From contig JAFFSR010000244.1 in NCBI GenBank assembly GCA_017163975.1, positions 13,393,501 to 13,457,500 of the forward strand: a stretch of DNA of 64,000 nt, written 5' to 3'. Source of the stretch: Anastatus disparis. Its lineage: Eukaryota > Arthropoda > Insecta > Hymenoptera > Eupelmidae. Each line of letters opens with the position of its first letter. The first letter of the stretch is position 1. The notes beneath the pieces were generated by a model. The model was not told the DNA's origin. It saw only the letters and a program-made list of their open reading frames with translations, and did not search any database. A program made the position numbers and the translations under genes. Of this stretch, positions 23,474 to 34,695 are shown piece by piece.

Positions 23474-25526
23474 TTATTTTTTTGATATTATATAAAAAAT
23501 TATTTCCATAGCTAACGTAAAAATTGCTAAACTCAAACCAATTAATAAAATATTAAAATTAAAAATAAAATCTTCAATTTTTAAACCTTTAAAAACGTTG
23601 AAACGATGAAAGTTCGTTGCTTTGTATTTATCATGATTGAGAAAAAAGTTAGATAATCCGTGTTCATTAATTCTTGAAAGCAATTTGTTGAACTTCTGAA
23701 GAAGAGGTGAATCTTTCGCACAAACATAAGTTAGACCTCGTTCTACAAAATCGTCCTTTGATATGTGCATAGATTGATGTATTGTTAGAAATAAATTAAT
23801 ATAAACGTCAGGATATAAACATGCTACTTTTTCTCTTTTTGAAAGTCGATCAAAACATTTTTTTATAGGATCATTTGAACTAAGGCTGTGATAGCGCTCA
23901 AGAATTTTTTTGTTTCCTACCAACATTTTGTGACTTGGCATTCCGTGAATCTCAAGGTTTGATTTAATTAAATCTTCTACTGAATCTATGGTGGATTTAT
24001 AGCTAGGAACAGCATTTACTGCATTTAAACAACACTGTATGAATGTGTTTATTATAGAAGCTGAAAAAATTAGACTTATAATTATAATTTTCTCACTCAG
24101 ATAATATGGTATTTTATAACTTGCACCGTGTAATAATAGCCTCAATGATTCTAAAAGTGCAGAAGGTACATCGTAATTCTTAATAATACACTTTAATACA
24201 GTAGCAGTGCAAATATAAAATATACTTAAAACTATCCATACTTTGTGATTGAATACACATAAAAATTTGTCAGAATAGTCAACAATCTCTTTTAATGATA
24301 AAATTTTCAGCTTATGTATACTAAAAGGATATGTCTGTGCTTTCCAAATATCTCGTAAAAAAGCTGCATTTAGAGAAATTTCGAACGGACCAATCAAAAC
24401 GTCCTTGAGACTTCCATGAGGATTACCATCGCTATCGATAAATCCAAAATTATTTGATTTCTTTAGTGTTAAAGTTGCATTTAAATGCTTCAACATTGTG
24501 CATACACTTTTCAATTCTGACCCAGTGCATCTATCATAACCTATTTTATTATTGTCGTAAGATCTACTGAACCGTTCAACCCAAACTGCCTTAATGTTAT
24601 AGCCATTTAAATTACTTGTTTTGTCAAAAAATAAATTAGAGCAGAGAGAAAAATTATCAAATTTATGATGAACTGCAATTGAATTATATTATAATTATCT
24701 CATATCTTATGTGATATATTAACTAACACATTTTCTAATTTTTAAAAAAATAGTATTGATCAAAATTTTTTAATTTGAAATATAACTTACCTTTAGCAGC
24801 TACACCTTGAAATGTTTGTTTAAACGTATGTTCAAACAAAGTCCACCGACTACTTTTACCAGAATTAGTTTGGGCTTGTTTCCAGAATTTAGGAGCTAAA
24901 TTTGTATAAGGATTGTACGTATACAATAAAATTTCATTATTAATCTTTCTACATACGTAAATTATATTTAAAATACTGAAATTCCAAGCCGTTCTTAAGA
25001 ATGTGTTAGATAAATTGCAATCATCTGTGATATTCCCATTAATAATTAAAAACCGTGCTTTATGATTCCACCAAATAGAGTTTCTTAAATCATCCAATAG
25101 GTTGAAAAAAATTGTAGTATTCGAAATTACCACAATAACATTTCTTATTGGATACATTTTTTCTTCGTCATAAATTTTATTTATAAACGAATCATTTTGA
25201 AATCGTTTATATTGTTTAAGAATGAATAAATCATTAATGCTAAATACATTTAAAGGGAAATTCGGAGATCGTAAATATATAGAAATGTCTTGGGTCTGAC
25301 TGCTTAAAAATATAATTTTCCTTTCATTCAAACACGCTGTAATAATGTTTTCCTGTGAAAATAAGATATGATTTTTTTAAATAATTTTAAATAAATATTA
25401 ATAGATAAAAATTAGGCTTACCGATATTTCAGATATTTCATATCTATTGGTTGGAAAAAATCGATTTTCAACAACAGATTCAATTAATTTAAATGTGAAT
25501 AAATAACATAATATACAATAATGCAT
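23474..25526 (-). CDS. Divergent ionotropic receptor (IR), copy A
   Basis: Exons 25422-25526, 24791-25352 and 23474-24672 join in frame into 621 residues. Exon 1 encodes a signal-peptide-like leader (HYCILCYLFTF). Exon 2 encodes the extracellular N-terminal part. Exon 3 carries the ligand-binding halves and channel: first membrane helix around VWIVLSIFYICTATVL (about 368-386), pore loop, a second helix ending INTFIQCCLNAV, the second binding lobe, and a third helix near the C-terminus. This is the layout of insect IRs, ligand-gated cation channels of sensory neurons. The SYTANLAAF motif of classical glutamate receptors is absent, as in many divergent IRs. The ligand is unknown. The channel segment matches copy C almost exactly, while the rest is closest to copy B. 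Confidence 0.87.
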
Positions 25527-27402
25527 TTTATGTCGTGAAAAACTTTTTCCAATCATGAATATAGGAAAGGCAAAATACATTAATTATTTTTAAAAGAATT
25601 TTTAGCTGGTTTGAACACATTAAGGTTTTTAAGAAATATTAAACATCACTCAACTAAGAAACAAAAGAAATTATAGCAATCTATTTTAAAATACAAAGCA
25701 TTAAAAGTGTTAAACAGTAAAATTTTTAATGTAATTAATAAGTTATGTGGTTATATATTCAAGCTTAGAAATAATGAATTCTCGATAAGATGTGTATAGA
25801 ATAAAATTTATTTTGTAAGTAAGGTAACTAAAAAATTTGCATCTTCAATTCTTCGTTGGAAAATTTTCCGGTAATTCCTACCTAAAAGAATAAATTTTTA
25901 GGTGTATATAAAATACTCAAGTATACGAAATTTGATTTTTACTAATATTTTTCATTTTTTATTTCTCTTACCTTTATCTAAGAGCGTGGGAGAAAAATAG
26001 ATCAAGACTTCTCACATCTCCAACGTCAAGTTGTAGAAGCAGGAAGTTAGTCATTACACTATTTTGAAATTTTCAATCATTCTGTATGACCAAAATAAAA
26101 TAAAATCTTTTTCAATTTAAACTAAAATTAATTCCAAGATTCTTTTACCTGATGCTATTTCGACTGGAATTAAAATAAATCAAAATTTGTTCTTCTACGA
26201 ACCCTGAAACTTTTCGACATTAAAATATTTCAAAAGTGAAATTTATTCAATACTAAATTTTTCCTGTATTTTTTTTTCAATTAATAATTATTTCAAACTA
26301 TAAATTGTTCAACTAAATATAAGGATCTGACTAAACTCACAATTGCTGATATGTGACTAGACAAAGTTATTAATTACGAAGAAGAAGAAAAAACTAGGGC
26401 TATCATCCTATATAAGATACTTTTTTTATTTAATCTTGATGAAATTTTGATATAAATTAAAATATTTTGCCTATGAATCCATTGAAATGTATTTTAATGA
26501 AGAATTGTTTTATTACTAAAAAAAATTTTAAATGCAAAAACGCAAAAAATTAGGTAAAAATTAAGTCTAATTTTATTTAAGAGCCTTGTAAAATTATAAT
26601 AAGTGTATAATTATACAAATTATAATAAATTAATAAGTGAAAATCGAATATAATTTTGTTTGCAAATTAAGGTATATTTAATTATAAAATGTTAAAATTT
26701 AAAATCATTAAAGAAGGTCGATTATAATTTTTAAAATATGTTTAATTTTAGATTAAGTTAAATTTTAAGGAATAATAAGTTTGGTTTTAATTACGTGAAA
26801 TTGAAAATCATTCACATAATTTTTAATAAGTACAGTCCGTTCTCTCAGAAGTTTCATTTTTAATAGTTTTTTTTCCCCTCAATCAAATCTGAATGCTTCT
26901 CTCACCGAAACATTGATATTCGACCCAGTGGAATTGTCCATCGACACCCTCCATAGTTCTAAAACTTTTATCAATTAGTGTATTTGTTTACAAAGTAGGA
27001 TGACAGATCTTTCTGCCATGCGTGGAAATCATCATCTGAGGCGAAGTTGAAGATGACAAACACATAGGTAGGTCTATTTTATGTCTGACTAGAGTATACT
27101 ATTTTTCTTCATAGCAGTCCATAAGTTTGAAATTCTAATTAATTACAAATCTAAAATAACGTATCAAGCACTGTTCTATAAGTTGACGATAGGACGCAGC
27201 CATGTCTTTACTTTGTGATTCGCTCACTCGCCATCTATAGGTCTTTTTATTATGTAAAATCATGTAAAAAATAAATACGATCAAATGAAAAGAAGGGAAG
27301 ATGAAATAAAAATGTCTTTGGTTTTTAAAAATATTTTTATTATTCATAGGAAAATAATTTTTTTAATAACTCTTTTAAGGATTCTACTAAAAATTTTGAA
27401 AT
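25527..27402. other. Intergenic region between IR copies A and B
   Basis: The first 300 bases upstream of copy A resemble the corresponding flank of copy B. The remainder is AT-rich. A short open frame at 27135-27347 has no recognisable domain and was not called. Confidence 0.5.
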
Positions 27403-29539
27403 TTATTTTATTGATATTCTATAAAAAATCATTTCCATAATTAGCGTAAAGATAGCTAAACTCCAACCAATAAATAAAATATTGAAATTAAAAATAAAAT
27501 CTTCAATTTTTAAACCTTCAGAAATGTTAAAATGAAAGTTATTCAATGCTTTGTGTTTGTCATGTTTGTCAAATGAATAAGATATTCCATGTTCGCTAAT
27601 CTTAGAATATAAATTGTTAAACTTATGAAGAAGGGGTGAATCTTTCTTACAAATATACGTTAGACCTCTTTCAAAAAAATTATCTTTTGATATGCGAATA
27701 AATGTATGTTTTGTTAAAAATAAATCGATATAAATTTCAGGATATATACATGCTATTTTATCTCTTTTTGAAAGCCGATCGAAACATTTTTTTATAGGGT
27801 CATTTGGTTTGAAGCCGTGATAGCGTTCAAGAATTTCTTTGTTTACTATTAACATTTTATAACTTGGCAATCCGTGAATCTCAAGGTTTGATTTAATTAA
27901 ATCTTCAACCGAATCTATGGTTGATTTGTAGCTAGGAACTGTATTCACTGCATTTAAACAACACTGTATGAACGTGTTTATTATAGATGCTAAAAAAATG
28001 AAGCATATAATTACTATTTTTGCTCTCAAATAATATGGTATTTTATAGCTTGCACCATATAATAGTAATCTCAATGATTCTAAAAGTGCAGAAAGTACAC
28101 CGTATTCCTTAATAATAAAATTTAATACAATAGCAGTACAAATATAAAATATACTTAAGATTATCCATACTTTGTAATTGAATACATATAAAAATTTGTC
28201 AGTATAGTTTACTTTCTCTTGTAAAGATACAATTTTAACCTTATCGGTAATGTAGGGGTAAAGCTGCATATTCCGAAAATTTCGAATTAAAAATATAGTT
28301 AACGTAATTTCTGCTGGACCCAATAAGACATCTTTCAAAATTCCTTGAGCTTTACCATTATTATCCAAAATTTCTAAATTCCCTGATAATTTCAATGTCA
28401 TACTTGCATTCAAGTGTTTTAACATGGTGCATATTATTTTAAGTTCCAATCCAATACATCTCTGATAACCAATTTTATTTTTGTCGTAAGAAGATATACT
28501 AAACGGTTTCATCCAAACTGCTTTAATATTGTAGCCATTTAAATTACTTGTTTTGTCAAAAAATAAATTAGAGCAAAGAGAAAAATTATTAAATTTCTGA
28601 TGAGCTGCAATTAAATTATTATTCATATTAGGAAATTATCCAAGTAATAACAAGGAAATATTAAAAGGTATCAATCTTTAAATTATTTTGAAATTTTAAT
28701 ATACCCCCAATTATAAATGGCTTAACTTTTTAATGTAGAATTCACATTTTCTAATTTTTAAACTTGTAATATTAATCAATTTTTTTAATTAAAAATATAA
28801 CTTACCTTTTGCAGATAGAACTTGAAATGCTTGTTTAAACTTATGTTCAATCAAAGTCCACCCATTACTTTTGCAACATTTAATTTGGGATTGTTTCCAG
28901 AATTTAGGAGCTAAATTTGTATAAGGATTAAACGTATACAATAAAACTTCATTATTAATTTTACTACATACGTATAATATATTTAAAATATTGAAACTCC
29001 AAGCAGTTCTTAAAAATGTATTAGACCAATTACAATCATCTGAGATGTTCCCATTGATAATTAAAAACCGTGCTTCATGATTCCACCAAATAGAGCTTCT
29101 TAAATCATCCAAAAAGTTGAAAAAAATTGTACTATTAAAAATTATCACAATAACATTTCTTACTGGATACATTTTTTCTTCAACATCAATTTTATTTATA
29201 AACGAAATATTTTGAAATCGTTTATATTTTTTAAGAATGGATAAATCATTAATGCTGAATACATTTAAAGGGAAATTTGGAGATCGTAAATACAAAGAAA
29301 TGTCTTGGGTCTGACTACTTAAAAATATAATTTTCCTTTCATTCAAACACGATGTAATAATGTTTTCCTGTAAAAATAAGTCATGAATTTTAAATAATTT
29401 AAAATAAATAATGATAGATGCAAATAAAGCTTACCGATATTCCAGATATTACATATTCATTTTTTGGGAGAAATCGATTTTCAAGAACAGATTCAATTAA
29501 TTTAAATGTGAATAAATAACATAATATATAATAATACAT
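27403..29539 (-). CDS. Divergent ionotropic receptor (IR), copy B
   Basis: Exons 29435-29539, 28806-29367 and 27403-28604 give 622 residues with the same intron positions and phases as copies A and C (phase 0, then phase 1). A hydrophobic leader (YYYILCYLFTF) precedes an N-terminal domain almost colinear with that of copy A (NERKIIFLSSQTQD). The first membrane helix lies near residues 369-387, the pore and second helix near 394-437, and the last helix near 596-616 (FNILFIGWSLAIF). It is a cation-channel receptor of the insect IR family, presumably on chemosensory neurons; the ligand is unknown. It lacks the converted channel tract shared by A and C and so represents the diverged state there. 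The start ATG is fixed by the leader and by the paralogues. Confidence 0.87.
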
Positions 29540-31528
29540 TTTATGTCATTAAAGAGTTTTTCCAATTATGAATATGGGAAATATGAAATATATTTTTCAT
29601 TTTTGAAAGTTTAATTCTAATTTAAATATATATCAAAGTCTTGTTTTATCAATGAAAGAAATATGAAACATCGCACAACATAGAAACAAGAGAAATACTA
29701 GTAATCTGCTTTAAAACGTAAGGCATTTCAAAGTAACAGTGTAAAATTGTAAAATCGTTATTATAGTTAGAAAGAAAACTGGTTATATAGACAAGTTAGA
29801 AATAATGAATGGTTTGTAAGCTGTGTATAGATTAAAATTTTCTTGTAAATAAGGTAAAAAGAAAATGCAACATTATTCATTTTTTAACTTTTTGAGGCGC
29901 ATTTTTATTATGAATAAATTCTCATTTTTTACTATATAAAATTATTATGAACATCTAGTAGTATATATTAGTTACATACATAATGTAGGCCTGCAAAGGA
30001 TACAAGCAATTTCTTTAGGCAGTATTGAATTGTCAATATTTTCCTCAAGAGTATAAAAACTTCTATACAGTGAAGTATTATAAACGCAAAAAGAGATAAA
30101 AATTTAAGTGAAAATTGAGTCTAGTTTAGTTTAACAGCATAGTAAAATTACAACAAGTGGAACGTAAAATTGTTAAAAGCGAAAATAGAATATAATTTTA
30201 TTTTCAATTTACGTTATGTTTAAAAATAAAATTTAAAAATATGAAATCGATAAAGAATAATGCATGTTACCTGTTAAGAATGTATTGTTCAAAAGGGCGA
30301 ACAGCGTTTTTTCAAAAACTATTTTTTTTCTATAATTACTGCAACATTTTCGTATATTCCAAAACCGAATCCAATCAAAAATAAAATGTATAATCAGAAC
30401 AAAAAGAGTACTTTATTTTTAGATTTCAAATTTTTTTTGACATTGGGATTTTTTCTATTTAAAATTAAAAAAATAGTTTCGTGTTTTTGATCTATTATTT
30501 GTTTATTATACATGATTTTCTTTGACTTGCCGAGTATCGTTTTTTTCTTGTCATGGAATTTTACAATACATTTTTAACATACATCTAGATGGCGTAGTAA
30601 TGAAATTTGAAAGGGTAGTTTAAATAAGGTGCCATAATATTTTATTGTCCAATAGTCATTATCTTCTGTTTTTGTAGGTTTTTCGGGATCGTAGAATACA
30701 ATTTTGATGACCATTTCAAATCACTTTAAGATTAAGTTTTAAGGAGAAATTTGTTAAGGATTGAAAAAATGAAAATCTAGTAAAATATGTATAGGGATTT
30801 TGTGGAATCCTCGAATAAGATTTTAAAAAGCAGCTTATTATCAATCTCTATTTTGTGGGTGAAATTTTTTGGGGGCGGGAGGGGATGGAAAAGAAAAATG
30901 AGTAAAAATATTTCTAAATGAAATATTGTTAATATGATTTTTTATCATTTCATTTGAGATTATATTTCATTATTATTTGCTTAGATATTGATTAAAAAAA
31001 ATTCTATTTCATCATCTTACCTTGAAATCATAACTTTGTTGCCTTTTGACTCTCAAACGAAAACAATTTTTTTTTCATACTACTTCTGCTGAAAATGCAA
31101 TATTCGTCTCTTGTAATATAATATACTATTTAAATGTTTCAACTTGTAATAAGAAACGCAAACGCTATTTATTCAATTTTTCATGCAAATTCATTTATTA
31201 ATCAAATAATTTTGAGTTTTCAATAAAAGATAACACTTTTTAACTTTTAATCTATCGTTTTGGGCAGCCAAAATCTTCGTTAGTAAATAATTGTTAATAT
31301 TATTGTTTATTAGTAGATTAAGTAAAAATATTACTTTATGCCTTTTAATCTAAAAATCATAACTTTGTTGATCTTTTCTGGCTCTCAGACGGAGAAATTA
31401 CACTTCTCATAGTGAGGAAATCCTATCATTACCCTTTGAAAAATGTACTATTCCTATGCATATCCTAATATTATTTCAATAATTGACACTTATTTCCACA
31501 TTAATAACTGTGGAGTATACTATGAAAT
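29540..31528. other. Intergenic region between IR copies B and C
   Basis: A conserved upstream motif lies at 29740-29760. Around 31020 and 31350 there is a partial direct repeat (AATCATAACTTTGTTG) about 330 bases apart. Otherwise AT-rich with no supported gene. Confidence 0.5.
29740..29760 (-). promoter_or_regulatory. Upstream motif shared by IR copies B and C
   Basis: A 21-base stretch (plus strand TGTAAAATTGTAAAATCGTT, then A) lies about 200 bases upstream of the copy B start and is identical at 34233-34253 upstream of copy C. Copy A has a weaker match near 25714. Promoter function is inferred. Confidence 0.4.
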
Positions 31529-34004
31529 TTAGGATCGTGATATTACCATATTAAAAATAATTTCCATAAAAAATATTGTAATTGATAAAATCCAAGCGAT
31601 CATTAAACTGTAAAAGTTTAAAGTGAAATCTTCTACTCTTAAACTTCTAAAAATATTAATAAAATTCGAATTTTTTAGCGCTTTTTGTTTGTCACGACCA
31701 TAAAATAAATCATACAATCCGTGCTCACTTAATTGTAACAGTAAATCTTTAAACTTATAAAGTAAAGGTGAATCTTCTGCAAAGGTATACGTCAAACCTC
31801 TTGTGACAAAATTGTTCTTTGATACGTGAATGAAATTGTGTTTCTCCAATACTAAATCAGAATACATTTCGGAATGTACACATGCAACTTTATCTCCATC
31901 CAAAAGTCGATGTACGCATTCGTTTGAGGAATCATCCATAGAACTATTGTAACGTTGAAGAATTTGTTTATCCCATATTAATGTTTTATATTCTTTTCCT
32001 CCATAAATGTTGAGATTTGATTCAATTAAATCGTCAACTGAATCAATGGTTGATTTATAACTGGATATAGTATTTACAGCATTTAAACAACATTGCATGA
32101 ATGTGTTTATTATATAAGCTGAAAAAATTAGACTTATAATTATAATTTTCTCACTCAAGTAATGTGGTATTTTATAACTTGCACCGTGTAATAATAGCCT
32201 CAATGATTCTAAAAGTGCAGAAGGTACATCGTATTCCTTAATAATACACTTTAATACAATAGCAGTGCAAATATAAAATATACTTAAAACTATCCATACT
32301 TTGTGATTGAATACACATAAAAATTTGTCAGAATAGTCAACAATCTCTTTTAATGATAAAATTTTCAGCTTATGTATACTAAAAGGATATGTCTGTGCTT
32401 TCCAAAAATTTCGTAAAAAAACAACATTTAGAAATATATCAAATGGACCAATTAAGACATCCTTAAGGCTTCCATGAGGATTACCATCACCATCAATAAA
32501 TCCAAAATTTATTGATTTCTTTACTGTTATAGTTGCATTTAAATGTTTCAAAATAGTGCATGCAGTTTTTAATTCTGCCCCAATGCATCTATCATAGCCA
32601 ATTTGATTGGCGTCGTAAGTAGTTATGTTGTTCCATTTGTACCAAACTGCTTTAATATTAAATCCGTTCAAATTACTTACTTTATCAAAAAATAAATTAG
32701 AACAGAAAGAAGTATTCATATCATTCTGAAAAGCTGAAACAATTTGTTATTTAAATCCAATATTTAAAAAAGTATAAATATTTTGGTTTTAAGTTGATTC
32801 TATATTTTTTTTTGTAAATATTCTACTTTAAGAGGCCGTCGGAACCAAATTGGTAACTCAATTCAAATTATTCAATTTATTCTTTATAAAGATGGCTAGA
32901 AAGAATTGCTATATTTTTGTGGTGTGAATAATTGATTAAATTATTATAAGAATTTATCACCGAATCAAGTCACCGATTTGGCTATGACAACCTCTTAAAA
33001 TAATACTTTTTGAATGAAGTGCGCAAATTGAAAATGTTTTCTTCGCACAATTAAATCAATGTTGTCACCTACTTTGTTCACAAATTTTCAAATTAATAAT
33101 TTAATAAAAAATATAAAAATAAATTTGATTTACCAAAGTTTTAAATTAATACAAAAATTAAATAAAGAAATAATAGTCAAGGCTATAATTTGATGGATAT
33201 ACATTTTTTTCATTAATCTTTAACATCATTAAATGTTTATTTGCTTTTAAAATATTACTTACAGATATGAACAGATAAAACTTGAAATGCTTGTTCGAAT
33301 AAGTGTTCAAACAAAGTCCATTCCATACTTTTATGATGTTTGATCTTCGTTTCCTTCCAAAATTTCGGTGCTAAATTTGTGTAAGGATTAAAGGTATATA
33401 ATATCACTTTATTATTCACGTTTCGACACATATAAACTATATTTAAAATCTTGGACCTCCAAGCAGTCTTTAACAGTACATGAGATAAGCTACAATCATT
33501 TGTTGCATTCCAATCAACTATAAAAAATTGCGCTTGATGGTTCCACCAAATAGAACTTCTAAATTCTTTCAGTAATTTAAAAAAGCTAGTGTTCGTTGAA
33601 ACTGTAATAATAACATTGACTGCAGGATAAATTTTTCTTCTAACGTAAGTTTCATTTAAAATATAAATTTTTTTAAATCGTCTATATTTTTTAAGGATAG
33701 ATACATTATTTATGCTGAATAAATTTAAAGGAATACTAGAAGAAAGTAAATGTAGGGAGTTTTCTTCTGTCTGATTAGCAAAGCGTAGAATATTGTTTTG
33801 GCCAAAGCATTTTTTTATTATTTTTTCCTTTAATAATAGAAAATATTAACCAAATTAATTTGTTACAATTGTTAATAAATACACAAAAATTTGACTTACC
33901 AATAATTCAGACATAACATGATTATCTGATGAAAGAAATTTATTCTCAACAGTACATTCGAACGTATTGAATGAATAAAAATATAATAAAATAATTAATT
34001 TCAT
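31529..34004 (-). CDS. Divergent ionotropic receptor (IR), copy C
   Basis: Exons 33900-34004, 33263-33827 and 31529-32733 give 624 residues; I translated exon 2 fully and found no stop. The leader is MKLIILLYFYSFNTF. The N-terminal domain is clearly related to A and B (SSIWWNHQAQF, FNPYTNLAPKFWK) but more diverged. Exon 3 carries the same channel core, including VWIVLSIFYICTAIVL and ESLRLLLHGASYK. The second binding lobe differs strongly from A and B (DDSSNECVHRLLDGDK), suggesting a different ligand. A short TTAA-flanked element lies inside intron 2. It is the outermost member of the array and, with A and B, faces left. Confidence 0.87.
32734..33262 (-). other. Intron 2 of IR copy C
   Basis: At 529 bases this is longer than the matching introns of A and B (118 and 201 bases), mainly because of the TTAA-flanked element at 32828-32998. 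Confidence 0.7.
32828..32998. mobile_element. TTAA-flanked MITE inside IR copy C intron (171 bp)
   Basis: The left end, TTAAGAGGCCGTCGGAACCA, and the inverse of the right end, TTAAGAGGTTGTCATAGCCA, match at most positions and extend for about 37 bases. TTAA bounds both ends (32828-32831, 32995-32998). No coding capacity. It is absent from the equivalent introns of A and B, so it inserted after the duplications. Confidence 0.65.
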
Positions 34005-34496
34005 ATTTATAATCAATTTGTCTGACCAAAAATTTGAGTTTTGAAAAATAGAGTACTATGATAATGTTTCACAACTGAAAGAAATATGAAACGTAATATA
34101 GCTAAAAAAATGGTGAAATTTGAATACTATTTATTTGAAAATTATTGTCAAAAAACAAATTATAAAATAGTTAACAAAAAAAAATTCAAATAAAATTTTG
34201 TTAAAAATACAAAGTATTATACAAAAATAAAATGTAAAATTGTAAAATCGTTAACCAATAGTGTACATTGTCTTTTAAAAATATTGTAAAAAATAGAACT
34301 CGGTTTTTTCAGTCTATTATTTTTTACAAATATTTTAACGTTTTAAAATTTTGATTAACGCATATTTTATTAACCCTTAAGCTGCCGTGGCAAAGATTTT
34401 TATATGGTAATTTCACGTAAAAATTGTTGTCACACCAATTAAAGGATTAAATTTCAATAAAAAAGACAATCTATATTTTGTAAAACATTTCTTTAT

Positions 34497-34695
34497 TTTT
34501 ATTGTATTCAACGTCACTGTATTTATGTTATCATTGCGATGCTATTTAGCGACAGAGGTTTTCAGCGTATTTGTAAAGAAAGCACATGTATCGTATTACA
34601 GTGGTGCATGCATAAATTAGCTGAGAGCGGGATTCGAACTCGGAACCCCGAGATTATTAATCCATCGCTCTACCGACTGAGCCACTTAAGACCTC
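34497..34695 (-). mobile_element. tRNA-derived SINE, copy 2
   Basis: Minus-strand A box (GTGGCTCAGTCGGTAGAGC) and B box (GAGTTCGAATCCCGC), then the family body and tail ending near GACGTTGAATACAATAAAA. The anticodon-like triplet differs from the other copies (ATTAATAAT). Confidence 0.75.

Noticed and set aside
27135..27347. Minus-strand open frame ending near MAASYRQLIEQCL
   Set aside because: No recognisable domain, no splice partners and no paralogue near the other IR genes. Probably chance or an unidentifiable repeat.
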